The notes beneath the pieces were generated by a model. The model did no database searches, was not told the DNA's origin, and was given only the letters and a program-made list of their open reading frames with translations. From Sinimarinibacterium flocculans (GTDB taxonomy: Bacteria; Pseudomonadota; Gammaproteobacteria; Nevskiales; Nevskiaceae): a stretch of 64,000 nt of DNA. Of this stretch, positions 1 to 9,656 are shown piece by piece. The position numbers and the translations under genes were made by a program. Each line of letters begins with the position of its first letter. The stretch's first letter is position 1. The stretch is taken from assembly GCF_003201205.1 (NCBI RefSeq), contig NZ_QICN01000002.1, forward strand, positions 483,780-547,779, read 5' to 3'.

Positions 1-1857
1 GTAGAAGCGGGCGACCGTCGTGGCGGGGCCATTGACGACACCGCCCGCGTAGCGCTGACGGAACTCCAGCAGGTAGAAGCGCTCGCCATCTTCGTTGACC
101 GCCACCAGTCTGCGCTCGTCCACGAGCTGACAGCCGGTTGCCGGCGGGTCGCACGGCGCGCCGGAGTCGCCGTCCTGATACCGGGTGATCAGCAGTTCGC
201 CACCCTCGGCCACCCAGCGCAGCGGCAGTGCGGCGTCGACGACTTCGCCGTTCTCGTCGACGAAATCGGTTGCCTGCGAGCCGCTGCCGTCCGCCTGGAG
301 CACGAAGCGGAACCCCTTGAGCCGCGGGTCGCCGCCGTTCTCCTCGCCGACGCCGAACTGGAAGTACTGCCCGGCGACGTCCAGCGGATCGATGCTTGCA
401 GCGGGATCGGCCTCGAAACCGAAGTCGATCTCGGCAAGCCGGTCGATACCGGCGCCGGAATCGACGAGCACACCGGCCGCCACGGCGTCGATGGAGGCGA
501 CCGTCCGGTAGCGCACGTTGACACCGTCGGCATAGGTCAGCGTCAGCGTGCCGTCCTCGATCGTCCAGTCGAAGGCATCGATCAGGTAGGTACCGGAGCC
601 GGTTCCGTTGGCCGAGAAGTTCAGAAGCTCTGCCTGGAACAGCGATGCCCCGCTGTCGGTCTCGCCGTTGGGAATCCGCACCGGCGCGACGAAGCTCGCG
701 CCGGCGATGTCCGCCTCGACAAAGCCGCCGGTGTTGCTCTGGTTCAGGACCGTCAGGGCACCCGTCGAGGTCACGGTCTCCTCGGGCACGGCCGGGCACT
801 CCGGGAACGCCAGCGTGCCGGTGATGCTCAGACTGATCGCCGTCGGCGACAGGATGACCAGTTCGAAGCCGTCATCCGTGACCACGCCCTGCTCGCGCGT
901 CGGGGTTCCGTCACCGTCGCAGTCGACCAGCTCGTCCCCGAACGTCAGCTGCGGTTCGTCGTAGGTCACCCGGACCCGGTTGTCGGCGAACGTCCAGCTG
1001 ATGCCACGGTTCGTGCGCGAACTGAAGAAACGGCCCCGACCTTCCTCGTCGAACTCGATGCCGGTGACCAGATCGAAGAAGTTGAACGGGAACTCGCCAC
1101 CGACCTGCAGCACTGCGGACAGCAGGACGTTCGGCACATCGGAGGCCGTGATCGCGCCGACCACGTCGGGATTGACGATCAGCGCCCGCCGCGCATTCTC
1201 AAGCGACTTGGGATCGGTCTCCTCCACGGCAGCGGCGAACGACGCGCGACCATCGCGCGACCGGGCCAGTGCCAGCGTCGTGTCCGTTCCCTGCGGCAGC
1301 GCGAAGGCATCGGGGTCGGTGGCTGCCAGTTCGAGGATGGCGGCCAACTCCAGTGCTTCGGCCGCATCGATACCGTTGCCGATCGCACCCTTGCCGCCGC
1401 CGCCCGCTGCCTCGTCGAGCAGCACCGCCTCGGCCGTACTCAGGCTGCTGATGTTCGTGCGGATGTTCTCGTCGGGCGAGAGGCTGTCGTCCTCGCCGGC
1501 CTGCGCCTGAAGGTCGGACACGCTGCCGAGCTGACTGAGCATTTCGACGAAGGACTGATCGCCGGTGAACTTGCCGGCGAGCGTGACGAGCGCACTGCTC
1601 AGCGCCTCGTCGACCGCAAGTTCAAGGGAGTAGGCGCCATCCTCCGCCGCCTCCGTCGTCACCTCGACATCGCCGATCCGCGCCGTGACTTCCGCGCCGG
1701 ACGGCGCGGGACCGACGATCTTTCCGGAAATCGTCAGCAGGATTTCCTGAGGTATGGGCTCTTCTGTCGTCCCCCCTCCACCACCCCCGCCACACGCTGC
1801 GGCCAATACCACGGCTGCGCCCAACAGCGGCGCTGTTCGCTTCTGATTTGGACTCAT
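1..1857 (-). CDS. Large lipoprotein of unknown function (3' end outside window)
   Basis: The frame is open from an ATG at 1857 to the window edge, giving 619 residues without a stop, so the C-terminus is missing. The first 24 residues form a lipoprotein signal with lipobox L-A-A-A-C, followed by a run of six glycines, so the mature protein is probably tethered to a membrane on the periplasmic or cell-surface side. Residues after about 35 (ILLTISGKIVGP) look like a small beta domain, and later parts are acidic and beta-rich with repeated SGTYLIDAF / DGTLTLTYADG-like strands. GAGGG lies upstream of the ATG. I do not recognise the family; large poly-Gly lipoproteins of this style are common surface proteins in gammaproteobacteria. 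Confidence 0.8.
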   Translation of the reverse strand, partial: MSPNQKRTAPLLGAAVVLAAACGGGGGGGTTEEPIPQEILLTISGKIVGPAPSGAEVTARIGDVEVTTEAAEDGAYSLELAVDEALSSALVTLAGKFTGDQSFVEMLSQLGSVSDLQAQAGEDDSLSPDENIRTNISSLSTAEAVLLDEAAGGGGKGAIGNGIDAAEALELAAILELAATDPDAFALPQGTDTTLALARSRDGRASFAAAVEETDPKSLENARRALIVNPDVVGAITASDVPNVLLSAVLQVGGEFPFNFFDLVTGIEFDEEGRGRFFSSRTNRGISWTFADNRVRVTYDEPQLTFGDELVDCDGDGTPTREQGVVTDDGFELVILSPTAISLSITGTLAFPECPAVPEETVTSTGALTVLNQSNTGGFVEADIAGASFVAPVRIPNGETDSGASLFQAELLNFSANGTGSGTYLIDAFDWTIEDGTLTLTYADGVNVRYRTVASIDAVAAGVLVDSGAGIDRLAEIDFGFEADPAASIDPLDVAGQYFQFGVGEENGGDPRLKGFRFVLQADGSGSQATDFVDENGEVVDAALPLRWVAEGGELLITRYQDGDSGAPCDPPATGCQLVDERRLVAVNEDGERFYLLEFRQRYAGGVVNGPATTVARFY

Positions 1858-2178
1858 CACACCCTCTTCTTTTTCTACTTCTTCGAATGACGGCCACCCG
1901 CGACGGCTGGCCACGAGCCCGGCGTGATACGTCTCTTAGCTGCGCCCCCCTTGGGCTCGAAGCCCGCCTTGGCGCCCCCTCGTAACGTGCGACGTCCGGC
2001 AAGGCCGAGAATAGCGGACGAGGCGCCTGCGACAACCCTGAAATGGGATTGCGGTCACACTTGCACGACCGCAGCGAAGGCGAACCGGCATCGGCTGACA
2101 TCGGCCGGATCAGGATCACGCCTTTTTGCTTCGGCGCGGGCATTGCCCGTTCCTCAACACCGACCGTCCGGGTTTCCC
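1858..2178. other. Intergenic region between divergent genes
   Basis: These 321 bases separate the divergent lipoprotein and VanZ-like genes and should hold both promoters. Both strands show only short frames with arginine-rich, shadow-like translations. I see no tRNA, clear terminator or strong -35/-10 pair. Confidence 0.5.
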
Positions 2179-2529
2179 ATGTCCCTGATCAAAGCCCTGT
2201 GGGTCATCGCTGTCGCCGCCGTCGGCGCGAGTGCGCTGGTGCCGGTACCGCAGACGCCCGAGCTGCCGGGCTATACCGACAAGCTGGTCCACCTGGGCTG
2301 CTATCTCGTGCTCGGCCTGCTGGCGGTGCTCGGACAGCGGCACACGCGCGGCCGCCTGGCGGCGTCGCTGGCGATGATCGCTTTCGGCGTGGTCATCGAG
2401 CTGGTCCAGGACCGGCTGCCCTGGCGCAGCTTCGAGTGGGCCGACATTGTTGCGAACACCATCGGCGTTGTCGTCGGCGGATCACTTGCAGTGATCGGCA
2501 CCCGGCTGCGCGCGCCGCCCGCCGGCTGA
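2179..2529 (+). CDS. VanZ-like family small membrane protein
   Basis: This 116-residue protein has about four hydrophobic segments and the VanZ-family pattern: D-K-x-x-H near residue 34 (YTDKLVHLGCY), an F-G-V-V-I-E-L-x-Q segment, and W-x-D-I-V-A-N-T-I-G-V near the end. VanZ-like proteins are small integral membrane proteins; the founding member gives low-level teicoplanin resistance, but most homologues have no known role and resistance should not be assumed. The frame extends upstream to 1924, but that extension is arginine/proline-rich and shadow-like. The ATG at 2179 begins directly at the first membrane segment. Confidence 0.75.
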   Translation: MSLIKALWVIAVAAVGASALVPVPQTPELPGYTDKLVHLGCYLVLGLLAVLGQRHTRGRLAASLAMIAFGVVIELVQDRLPWRSFEWADIVANTIGVVVGGSLAVIGTRLRAPPAG

Positions 2530-2532
2530 CGC

Positions 2533-3054
2533 TCAGCCCGGATCTGCGCGCGAGTCCACGAAGGCAGGGCCGCTGCGCGGCAGCGCGTCGCCGCGGAGCA
2601 CCCGCCAGGCCGGCGGCAGTTCGAGCACGGCCGTTGCCAGCACACCGAGCACGGTCAGTGCGAGTGCGATCGCGTCCGCGGGGCGCCCGAAGGACAGCAG
2701 GCCAAAGTACAGGGCGACGATCAGCGCGCTGGCGACGAAGCCGCCGGCCGACATCCACAGGAACTGGCGCCGGTCGTTGGCGCCGATGTCGAACTTGAAC
2801 AGGAACACGGTCGCGAGACCGGCCGGCAGTTCGACACGGCTGCGACTGGCGAGCGCTCCGAGCAGGTGCCCCCACTCGTGCGCGAGGTAGCCGGCCAGTG
2901 CGAGCAGCACGCCGGCCAGCGCCGCGAGCGGCCAGCGGGCCGCGAAGTCGCCGCCATCGAGCGCGTGGCTCGCCTGCAGGACCGCCACCGCCAGCGCACC
3001 GATGGCGAGGTCGCGGATCAACAGGCGCAGCGGCAATCGTTCCAACAGGCTCAT
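2533..3054 (-). CDS. Membrane protein with HEWGH zinc-peptidase-like motif
   Basis: The protein has 173 residues and about four to five transmembrane segments. H59-E-W-G-H63 lies inside a hydrophobic helix (GYLAHEWGHLLGALAS), the arrangement of the M50/site-2-protease HExxH motif. A later N-D-R-R-Q stretch is not a clear second metal motif, so proteolysis is inference. The start at 3054 (MSLLERLP) lies 10 bases after the stop of the upstream Old Yellow Enzyme gene, so the two are probably co-transcribed. A longer frame to 3120 adds only an arginine-rich shadow overlapping that gene. Confidence 0.7.
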   Translation of the reverse strand: MSLLERLPLRLLIRDLAIGALAVAVLQASHALDGGDFAARWPLAALAGVLLALAGYLAHEWGHLLGALASRSRVELPAGLATVFLFKFDIGANDRRQFLWMSAGGFVASALIVALYFGLLSFGRPADAIALALTVLGVLATAVLELPPAWRVLRGDALPRSGPAFVDSRADPG

Positions 3055-3064
3055 CGGCCGGTCA

Positions 3065-4297
3065 TCAAGGTACCGCCGGCTCGCGATTGAGCGCGACGTC
3101 CGGCGGCGGCCGCAGCACACAGTGCGTGCCCGCTTCGGTGTACATCATCGCGACGCATTCGTTGCAGGCGGTGCAGCCGGAGACGGTGGCGCGACCGTCG
3201 CGGAACTTGTTGACCAGTTCCGGATCGTGGATCAGGGCGCGACCCATGACCGCGCAGTCGAAGCCCTCGGCGAGCACCGACTCGATGCCCGCCAGCGACT
3301 TGGCGCCGCCCAGGTAGGCCAGCGGCAAGGTCACCGCAGCACGCACGCGGCGCGAGTGTTCGAGGAAATACAGCTCACGGAAGGCGACCTTGGGCTCCCA
3401 TATCCGCATCATCCGCGTGGCGAGCTTGACGACCGGATTCTGGATCGTCTCGACCGCGGCAGCCGGCATGTTGCTGCCGAAGATCGCCCACGGCGCCTCG
3501 ACGTTCATGCCGCCGGACAGCACCAGCAGATGGGCGCCCTCGCGCTCCAGCATGCGCGCGACCTCGACGGCGTCATCGGCGGTAGCGCCCCCCTTGAAGC
3601 CCTCGGTCACGCAGATCTTGCAGGTGACGGCGAGGCGGTCGCCGACGGCGTCGAGCACACGTCGCAGCACTTCGGCCGGAAAGCGCGCGCGCTGCGCCGC
3701 CGCCCCGCCCCATTCGTCACGGCGGCGGTTGTACTTCGGCGAGATGAACTGGCTGAGCAGATAGCCATGGCCCATGTGGATCTCGACGGCATCGAAGCCC
3801 GCCTGCTGCGCCCGGCGCGCCGCGGCGACGAACTCGTCGGCGATGCGCAGCATGTCGGCGCGCGTCATCGCGGTCTTGAACAGCCGCCCGCTGATCACGC
3901 CGGCCGCGTTGAAGCCGCCGGAGGCGGAGAGCGGATACTTCGTCGTCAGTTCGGGCACGAAAGTGAAGGCCCCGCCGTGCGTGATCTGCGCGCAGGCCGC
4001 AGCGCCTTCGACGTGCACGGCGTCGGTGAGCGCGCGCAGATGCGGGATGCTGGCATCGTCCAGCGTGACCTGCTCCTCGAAGGTGCGACCGTCGGCGCTG
4101 ATCGCGCAATAGGCCACGGTGGTCATCGCCGCACCGCCGGCGGCGATCGCGCGGTGATGCTCGATCAGCAGGCGCGACGGCTTGCCGGTCTTGGCCATGC
4201 CCTCGTTGGTCGCGGACTTGATGAAGCGGTTGCGCAGCCGCAGCGGGCCGATCTGGACGGGCGTGAAGGCGCGAAGCGGTGGCGGCGCGTGCGACAT
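3065..4297 (-). CDS. NADH:flavin oxidoreductase, Old Yellow Enzyme family
   Basis: This 410-residue protein is a TIM-barrel FMN enzyme of the OYE/2,4-dienoyl-CoA reductase type that should reduce activated C=C bonds with NAD(P)H. The N-terminal PVQIGPLRLRNRFIKSAT, H174-x-x-H177-G-Y-L-L-S-Q-F-I-S-P and C-terminal phosphate-binding MGRALIHDP are all typical. After the barrel it has C375-x2-C378-x2-C381-x11-C393, close to the 4Fe-4S ligand set of FadH-like enzymes (usually C-x2-C-x3-C-x11-C), but the FAD/NAD domain of full-length FadH is absent. It may therefore be a barrel that keeps an iron-sulfur cluster and relies on a separate partner. The HEWGH gene follows by 10 bases. Confidence 0.88.
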   Translation of the reverse strand: MSHAPPPLRAFTPVQIGPLRLRNRFIKSATNEGMAKTGKPSRLLIEHHRAIAAGGAAMTTVAYCAISADGRTFEEQVTLDDASIPHLRALTDAVHVEGAAACAQITHGGAFTFVPELTTKYPLSASGGFNAAGVISGRLFKTAMTRADMLRIADEFVAAARRAQQAGFDAVEIHMGHGYLLSQFISPKYNRRRDEWGGAAAQRARFPAEVLRRVLDAVGDRLAVTCKICVTEGFKGGATADDAVEVARMLEREGAHLLVLSGGMNVEAPWAIFGSNMPAAAVETIQNPVVKLATRMMRIWEPKVAFRELYFLEHSRRVRAAVTLPLAYLGGAKSLAGIESVLAEGFDCAVMGRALIHDPELVNKFRDGRATVSGCTACNECVAMMYTEAGTHCVLRPPPDVALNREPAVP

Positions 4298-4381
4298 GCG
4301 GCTTCCTGGGCGGGTGGCCGTCGCACTCTCGCGCCCGTGACGCGGGCTGTCCTCGTCCGAACTGGGCAGGTACCGGCGCGC

Positions 4382-6586
4382 TCAGGCGCCGTGCTGCACC
4401 ATCAGGGCCTCGAAGCGCGGATCGCTGCGCAGCGGATCGTAGACCGGGTTGAGCCGGGCGGCGTGGGCGTGCTCGCCGGCAGGCATCTCCAGCGAACGGC
4501 GCAACAGGCCGAGGGCACGTTCGGTCTCGCCGGCCACGGAGTAGAAGCCGATCGCCATCTTCATCACGAAGGCGCCACTGACGGCGTCCAGCGACAGCGG
4601 CAGCTCGTCGAGTGCGCGCTGCGCCTGTGCCATGGCGTCCTCGCGCTCGCCGACGACGAGCAGCACGTGGGCCAGGCTGAGGCGCGCCGCAGGCTCGTCG
4701 GCGCGATCGCGCAGGCGGGCTTCGAGCGTGGCACCGGCCTGTTCGAACAAGGTCCGGGCGGCGGCTTCGTCGCCGGCCCAGAAGCGGGCGACTGCGGCGA
4801 AGAAGGTGTTGGGGATGCCGCCGGCGTCACTGGCCAGTGCGGCACTGTCGTCGCAGGACATCGCCGCCTGCGCCGCGGCGTCGAACTGGCGGCGCACCAC
4901 GTACAGCTCCCAGTGTGCCATTGCCAGATCGCAGTCGGTCATCGCCGCATCGCCGAAGGCGTCGAGGGCGCGCTCCAGGGGCCCGAGGTCGCCGCTGGCG
5001 ATCCACTGCAGCGTGCCGCGCTTGAGGCGGATGTGTTCCGGCCGCGAGGCGAACGCCTCGAGCCGGGCGTAGACGAGGTCGGCCTCGTCGTAGCGGCGCA
5101 GCGCGGTGAGCGTGAACGCATACTCCATCAGCACCTGCTCGTTGCGCGGGTCGAGCTCGGCGGCGCGGGCGAAGCTCGCCACCGCTTCCTGCCACCGCCC
5201 CTGGCGCCGATGGATCGCGCCGAGCCAGAACGGGACCTCGGCGCCGCCCGGCGCCAGCTCGCGTGCGTGTTCGAGCACCTTGATCGCCGCGCCGTAGTCG
5301 CGCTCGCCGTGGTACAGGTAGCGTCCCATCGCCACATGCGCCTCCGGCAGGCCGGGATCGATCCGCAGCGCCGCTTCGGCACTCTCGCGGGCCTGGCGAC
5401 GCCGCTCGTCGCTGGCGTCCTTGCCGGCCCAGTAGAGCGAGTCGTGCAGGCCGGACATCAGCGCGTGCGCGAGCGCGAACGACGGATCGCGCGCGACCGC
5501 CTGCTCGAGCTGCCCGATCGCGGCCTCGACCTCGGCGCGCGTCGACGAGCTGCGGCGCTCCACCTCCAGAGCCCTCAGGTAGGCCTCGTACGCGGCGGTG
5601 TCCGTCGTTGGAACGCGCTCGATGCGGCGCTGCTCCTCCGGCGTGAGCTGGGCGTGCACCGCGCCGGCGATCTGCTTGGCGATGCCCGCCTGGACGGTGA
5701 AGACGTCGCTGAGGCTGCGGTCGAACTGACCGGCCCACAGATGACTGTCGGTGCGCGTGTCGATCAGCTGCGCGGTGACCAGCAGACGGTTGCCGGCGCG
5801 CTGCACGCTGCCCTCGACGATGTGCGCGACATCCAGCGCCCGCGCGATCTGCCGCAGGTTGCGGTCGCCGTTGCGGTACTGCATCACCGAGGTCCGCGAG
5901 ATCACGCTCAGATCCTGGATCAGCGCCAGGTGCGTGAGGATGGAATCGTGCAGCCCCTCGGTGAAATAGGCGCTGTCGGCCTCGTCGCTGAGGTTGGCAA
6001 ACGGCAGCACGGCGACCGATTTCTCCGCCGGTGGCGGCGCTGCGCGGTCGCGCAGCGCGAAGGCCAGCCCGACCGCCAGCACGCCGGCAACCACCAGCGC
6101 GCCGAGCAGGTACGGCCGTCGCGCGGCCTGCGCCGCCTTCGGCGCCGCGACTGCATCCACCGGCTCGACAGCGGGCGCAGATGGCACGACGGCAAACGTC
6201 GACTCCGGCGCCGACAGATGCTCCACCGCATGGGCGCGCGAGTCCTCGACCCGAACCGGCACGGTCAGGCGGTAGCCGACCCGGTGCTGGGTGCGGATCA
6301 GCGTCTGTCGCTCGTCCTTGAGGGCGTCGCGCAGCTTGGCGATGCACTTGGTCAGCACCGACTCGGTGACGATGCGGCCGGGCCACACCGTCTCCAGGAT
6401 CGTTTCCTTGCTGACGATCTCGTTGCCGTGTCGCAGCAGGCACAGCAGCACCTCCAGCGGCTTGCGCTCGACGTCGAGCACGCGGCCATCGACGCGCAGC
6501 TCGAACGTGCCCTCGTCAAACTCGGCTCGGCCGAAGTGCCAGAGCGCGGCCGCCCCGGCACCTTCGCTGTCCTGTGAGGTGTTCAC
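4382..6586 (-). CDS. CadC-like winged-helix/transmembrane/TPR regulator
   Basis: The 734-residue protein reads as a membrane-spanning one-component regulator. Residues 16-111 are an OmpR/CadC-type winged helix (RKPLEVLLCLLRHGNEIVSK, then VGYRLTVPV). Residues 160-178 are a single transmembrane helix. Residues 189-300 are a TolB-N/FlgO-like domain (KSVAVLPFANLSDEADSAYF). From about 330 to 720 run TPR-type helical pairs. The family binds DNA in the cytoplasm and senses through the periplasmic part; the ligand is unknown. It is monocistronic. A second regulator of the same scheme with an added cyclase lies at 45976-48720, and the two share the TolB-N segment closely (VISRTSVMQYR). Confidence 0.88.
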   Translation of the reverse strand: MNTSQDSEGAGAAALWHFGRAEFDEGTFELRVDGRVLDVERKPLEVLLCLLRHGNEIVSKETILETVWPGRIVTESVLTKCIAKLRDALKDERQTLIRTQHRVGYRLTVPVRVEDSRAHAVEHLSAPESTFAVVPSAPAVEPVDAVAAPKAAQAARRPYLLGALVVAGVLAVGLAFALRDRAAPPPAEKSVAVLPFANLSDEADSAYFTEGLHDSILTHLALIQDLSVISRTSVMQYRNGDRNLRQIARALDVAHIVEGSVQRAGNRLLVTAQLIDTRTDSHLWAGQFDRSLSDVFTVQAGIAKQIAGAVHAQLTPEEQRRIERVPTTDTAAYEAYLRALEVERRSSSTRAEVEAAIGQLEQAVARDPSFALAHALMSGLHDSLYWAGKDASDERRRQARESAEAALRIDPGLPEAHVAMGRYLYHGERDYGAAIKVLEHARELAPGGAEVPFWLGAIHRRQGRWQEAVASFARAAELDPRNEQVLMEYAFTLTALRRYDEADLVYARLEAFASRPEHIRLKRGTLQWIASGDLGPLERALDAFGDAAMTDCDLAMAHWELYVVRRQFDAAAQAAMSCDDSAALASDAGGIPNTFFAAVARFWAGDEAAARTLFEQAGATLEARLRDRADEPAARLSLAHVLLVVGEREDAMAQAQRALDELPLSLDAVSGAFVMKMAIGFYSVAGETERALGLLRRSLEMPAGEHAHAARLNPVYDPLRSDPRFEALMVQHGA

Positions 6587-6843
6587 CGCTTTTCCGCCCC
6601 CGTCCGCGCAGATCCGGACGCACAGCCTACGCCGGGACGACGACGGCTGCCTGTCGGCCCCGTTCCCGGCGTCGGAACTTCGTCGGAACTCGCCATATTT
6701 CCCAGACCCGTCAGTGGCTTGTGAAATTCACGCATTCTCCGCGACTTCTCCTCGCCAGCGCCATGAAAGTCGCCTCCCCGACGCCTAACTTGGACCCCGT
6801 TCCGGCGCCGATGCCGGCCCCGCAGGCCCCAAGGAGATGTGCC

Positions 6844-7125
6844 ATGTTCACGCAGACCCGCACGACCGCGATTCGTTTCATCCTCGCCGGCGCCGTTCTC
6901 GCCGCCGGCCTCACCGGCCCGGCCTTCGCCGGCGATGCCGTCCGCGCCGCTACCGGCGAACCGGTCGGCCGCGCCATCGCCGAGCAGGGCAACGAGGCGC
7001 TGCGCCAGATCCGCGACGAGATGCGGCAGTCGCTCGACGAGACCCTGCGCCCGCAGCCGATGCTGCTGCCGCAGCAGCGGGCACAGCCGCAGCCGATGCA
7101 CACGCGTCACCAGGCCGCTGCCTGA
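6844..7125 (+). CDS. Small secreted protein of unknown function
   Basis: The 93-residue product begins with a signal peptide ([18 protein letters not shown], cleavage predicted before GDA). The mature part is a charged helix ([20 protein letters not shown]) followed by a Gln/Pro-rich tail ending in HTRHQAAA. An AAGGAG ribosome-binding site lies about seven bases before the ATG, so the gene is likely real despite its size. It precedes the beta-propeller gene by 77 bases on the same strand and may share its transcript. I recognise no family. Confidence 0.7.
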   Translation: MFTQTRTTAIRFILAGAVLAAGLTGPAFAGDAVRAATGEPVGRAIAEQGNEALRQIRDEMRQSLDETLRPQPMLLPQQRAQPQPMHTRHQAAA

Positions 7126-7202
7126 GCCGCGCCCGGTGCCGGCATTTGCATGCCCGCCCCCCGCTTCGGCAAGCTGCATGGCAGCGCGAACGGGGAGCGA
7201 GG

Positions 7203-8507
7203 ATGGGACCGACACCGAATTCGATCGGCCTGCGGCTGGCCGCGGCGATCTGCTGCACCCTGCTGTGGGCCGGCGCCGCGACGGCGCAGGACGGAACGAC
7301 ACACGGTGGGGCAGCGGTGGACGACGGCGCCTTGCGCGACGTGGTCGTCGTCGGCAACAACTGGGACGGCACCGCCGACATCTTCGACCCGGACAGCTTC
7401 GAGGTCCTCAAGCGCGTCAACATCGTCCCCGACCGGGCCGAGCGCATCGACGAGATCGAGGCGAGCGTGCTGCGCTCCCTGTACTTCCAGCTCATCCGCA
7501 AATTCATCGGCGAGGGTCACGACCAGTTCGTCGATGACCTGTTCACGTCCAGCGACGGTCGCCGCCTGTTCGTCTCGCGGCCCAGCTTCGCCGACGTGAT
7601 CGCCATCGACGTCGCCAGCGGCGACATCGTCTGGCGCACCCCGGTCGAGGGGTATCGCGCCGACCATGCGGCAATCTCCCCCGACGGCCGCATCTTCCTG
7701 GTCTCGGCATCCACGGCGCGCAAGGTCCACGCGATCGACACCGAGACGGGGCGCATCGTCGGCGGCTTCGACAGCGGCGACCAGCCGCACGAAAGCAACT
7801 ACTCGCAGGACGGCGAACGCATCTACCACGCCAGCATCGGCAAGGTCTTCGTACCGACCACCTCGAAGTGGCTGGACTGGATCAAGGGCGACCGCTGGGT
7901 ACAGATCGTCGATGCCCGGACCTACGAGGTGCTGGAACGCTTCGACATCGGCGAGAAGCTCGAAGCCTTCGGCATGCCGTGGATCGACAGCGCGGTGCGG
8001 CCGATGGCCGTCACGCCGGACGAAAGCCACCTCTACCTGCAGGTCTCGTTCTTCCACGGCCTGTTCGAGTACGACCTCGCCGAGCAGAAGATCACCCGCG
8101 CGCTGCAACTGCCGGTGCCGGACGAGATCGAGGCGCTGCCGTACCACAAGTACCAGCTCAACTCTGCCCATCACGGCCTGGCGATCAACGCGCAGGGCAC
8201 CAAGCTCTGCGTGGCCGGCACGATGTCGGGCTATGCCGCCATCGTCGACCGCGCGAGCTTCGACTTCGACATCGTCACGCTCTCGGAAGACCCGCTCGGC
8301 GCCAAGCCGTACTGGTCCACCGAAAGTCATGACGGCCGGCATTGCTATGTCTCGGTCAGCGAGCAGGACCGCGTGGCCGTGATCGACTTCGACACTGCCC
8401 GGGAGATCGCCAGCGTGCCGGTCGGCGACCATCCGCAGCGCGTGCGCACCGGACGGCTGCACCGCGACGCGCTGGCCGACGGTGCAGAGGGGCGCGCGCA
8501 GCCCTAG
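7203..8507 (+). CDS. Secreted YncE-like beta-propeller protein
   Basis: The protein has 434 residues with a signal peptide of about 28 residues ending ATAQ. The rest consists of repeated beta-strand units typical of YncE/lactonase-like seven-bladed propellers, such as [54 protein letters not shown] and [19 protein letters not shown]. It should fold in the periplasm as a binding or scaffold protein; no catalytic role can be assigned. GGGAGCGAGG precedes the ATG at 7203. Its stop shares bases with the stop of the convergent AraC gene (8505-8507 and 8504-8506). Confidence 0.82.
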   Translation: MGPTPNSIGLRLAAAICCTLLWAGAATAQDGTTHGGAAVDDGALRDVVVVGNNWDGTADIFDPDSFEVLKRVNIVPDRAERIDEIEASVLRSLYFQLIRKFIGEGHDQFVDDLFTSSDGRRLFVSRPSFADVIAIDVASGDIVWRTPVEGYRADHAAISPDGRIFLVSASTARKVHAIDTETGRIVGGFDSGDQPHESNYSQDGERIYHASIGKVFVPTTSKWLDWIKGDRWVQIVDARTYEVLERFDIGEKLEAFGMPWIDSAVRPMAVTPDESHLYLQVSFFHGLFEYDLAEQKITRALQLPVPDEIEALPYHKYQLNSAHHGLAINAQGTKLCVAGTMSGYAAIVDRASFDFDIVTLSEDPLGAKPYWSTESHDGRHCYVSVSEQDRVAVIDFDTAREIASVPVGDHPQRVRTGRLHRDALADGAEGRAQP

Positions 8508-9508
8508 TCGCGCTCCAGCACCCGGGCGCGCAGCTGCGACGGCGTTTCCCCGTAGCGCTGGCGGAAGCGGCGGTTGAAGTACGACAGGTCGCCGAAGCCG
8601 GCATCGAGGGCCACGCGCGTGATGTCGGCGGCCGGCGACGGCCGGCTGAGCAGGCGGTGGGCGTAGCGCAGGCGCTGCTCCAGCACGTGGCGCGAATAGC
8701 TGGTGCCGCTGCGCTCGAACAGCAGCTGCACGTAGCGCGTGGTCACGCCCAGGTGGGCCGCCACCTCCGCCACCGGCACGCGTGCGCGCGGCAGCTGCGC
8801 ATCGACATAGGCCTTGGCCTGCGCCAGCCGCACCTCGCCCGCCGTGCGTCGCAACGCCTCGTGGCGTGCCTCGCGACTGGCGCCGACCGCCAGTGCGATC
8901 AGGTCGTGCACATGCCGCGCCGCCGCCTGGGCCAGGGCCGGCGATGACAGCGCCGCCGGCTCGCTGACCAGCCACGCCAGGTAGCGCCGCAGCACGTGCA
9001 GGGAAGCGCGGTCGCGTAGCGGCTGCAGGCGCACATCGCCGGGCGACGCCAGCAGGGGCTCGAGCGTGACGCGCGGCACCGCCACGCAGAAGTAGGGCGA
9101 CGACGGCACCGTGAAGCGATGCGGCCGCCAGCCGGGAAACAGCAGGCCGTCGCCGCCGGACACCGCAAACGCCTCGCGCCCGCTCTCGACCTGCAGCGTG
9201 CCGGAGGCGTAGCAGATCAGCGTGGCCAGTTCCGGATCGTCCGACGCCGGGCGCACGAGCTGCGCGGCACTCATCTCGCCATGCTGCAGATGCGAGCCGG
9301 GCAGGCCCAGCAGCACCACCTCCGAACGCAGCGGCTCGCCGGGACGCGGGGCGAAGTCGATGCGGTGCCAGCTGCGCCACAGCGTCTCGCTGACCGTCTC
9401 GAGCCGCTGCGCCGCCGGCACGCCGCGCAACGACTGCCGGAATTCCGTGACACCCGGCGGGGACTGACCGTCCCTGCCGGTCACCGCGCCTTGCCGTTCC
9501 TGCTGCAC
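8504..9508 (-). CDS. AraC-family transcriptional regulator
   Basis: From a GTG at 9508 this encodes 334 residues. The N-terminal two thirds fit the AraC-binding-like sensor found in OruR/FeaR-type regulators ([34 protein letters not shown]). The C-terminal 100 residues contain two helix-turn-helix motifs ([20 protein letters not shown] and [20 protein letters not shown]). The frame is open to 9919, but the upstream part is shadow-like. GTG at 9508 is preceded by GGGAGG at good spacing and gives the usual family length. Target genes are unknown; it faces the lipoprotein gene at 9657 divergently. Confidence 0.83.
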   Translation of the reverse strand: MQQERQGAVTGRDGQSPPGVTEFRQSLRGVPAAQRLETVSETLWRSWHRIDFAPRPGEPLRSEVVLLGLPGSHLQHGEMSAAQLVRPASDDPELATLICYASGTLQVESGREAFAVSGGDGLLFPGWRPHRFTVPSSPYFCVAVPRVTLEPLLASPGDVRLQPLRDRASLHVLRRYLAWLVSEPAALSSPALAQAAARHVHDLIALAVGASREARHEALRRTAGEVRLAQAKAYVDAQLPRARVPVAEVAAHLGVTTRYVQLLFERSGTSYSRHVLEQRLRYAHRLLSRPSPAADITRVALDAGFGDLSYFNRRFRQRYGETPSQLRARVLERD

Positions 9509-9656
9509 CGATCCGCCTCCCTGCCGCAGCGATGGCCGTCGCCGGCCACTGGTCCTGTTCGCATGAGTCCGCACGCGAGTTCGCGTGCGTCCGTGCGCCG
9601 CACCGCCCCCGGCCGGAAGCTGCGCATCGCCACTTTCAACACAGGAGATGCACGCG

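Noticed and set aside
1924-2178. Upstream extension of the VanZ-like gene
   Set aside because: The extra 85 residues are Arg/Pro-rich with no family match and would move the first membrane helix far inside.
2179-2529. Glycopeptide resistance gene vanZ
   Set aside because: VanZ-like proteins are widespread without van operons; no other van gene is here.
2533-3054. Full site-2 protease assignment
   Set aside because: Only the HExxH helix is clear; the second metal-binding motif is not visible, so only a motif is claimed.
3002-6577. A 1191-codon open frame on the plus strand
   Set aside because: It lies antisense to the OYE and CadC-like genes, is extremely Arg/Gly/His-rich and has no recognisable domain; it is a GC-driven shadow.
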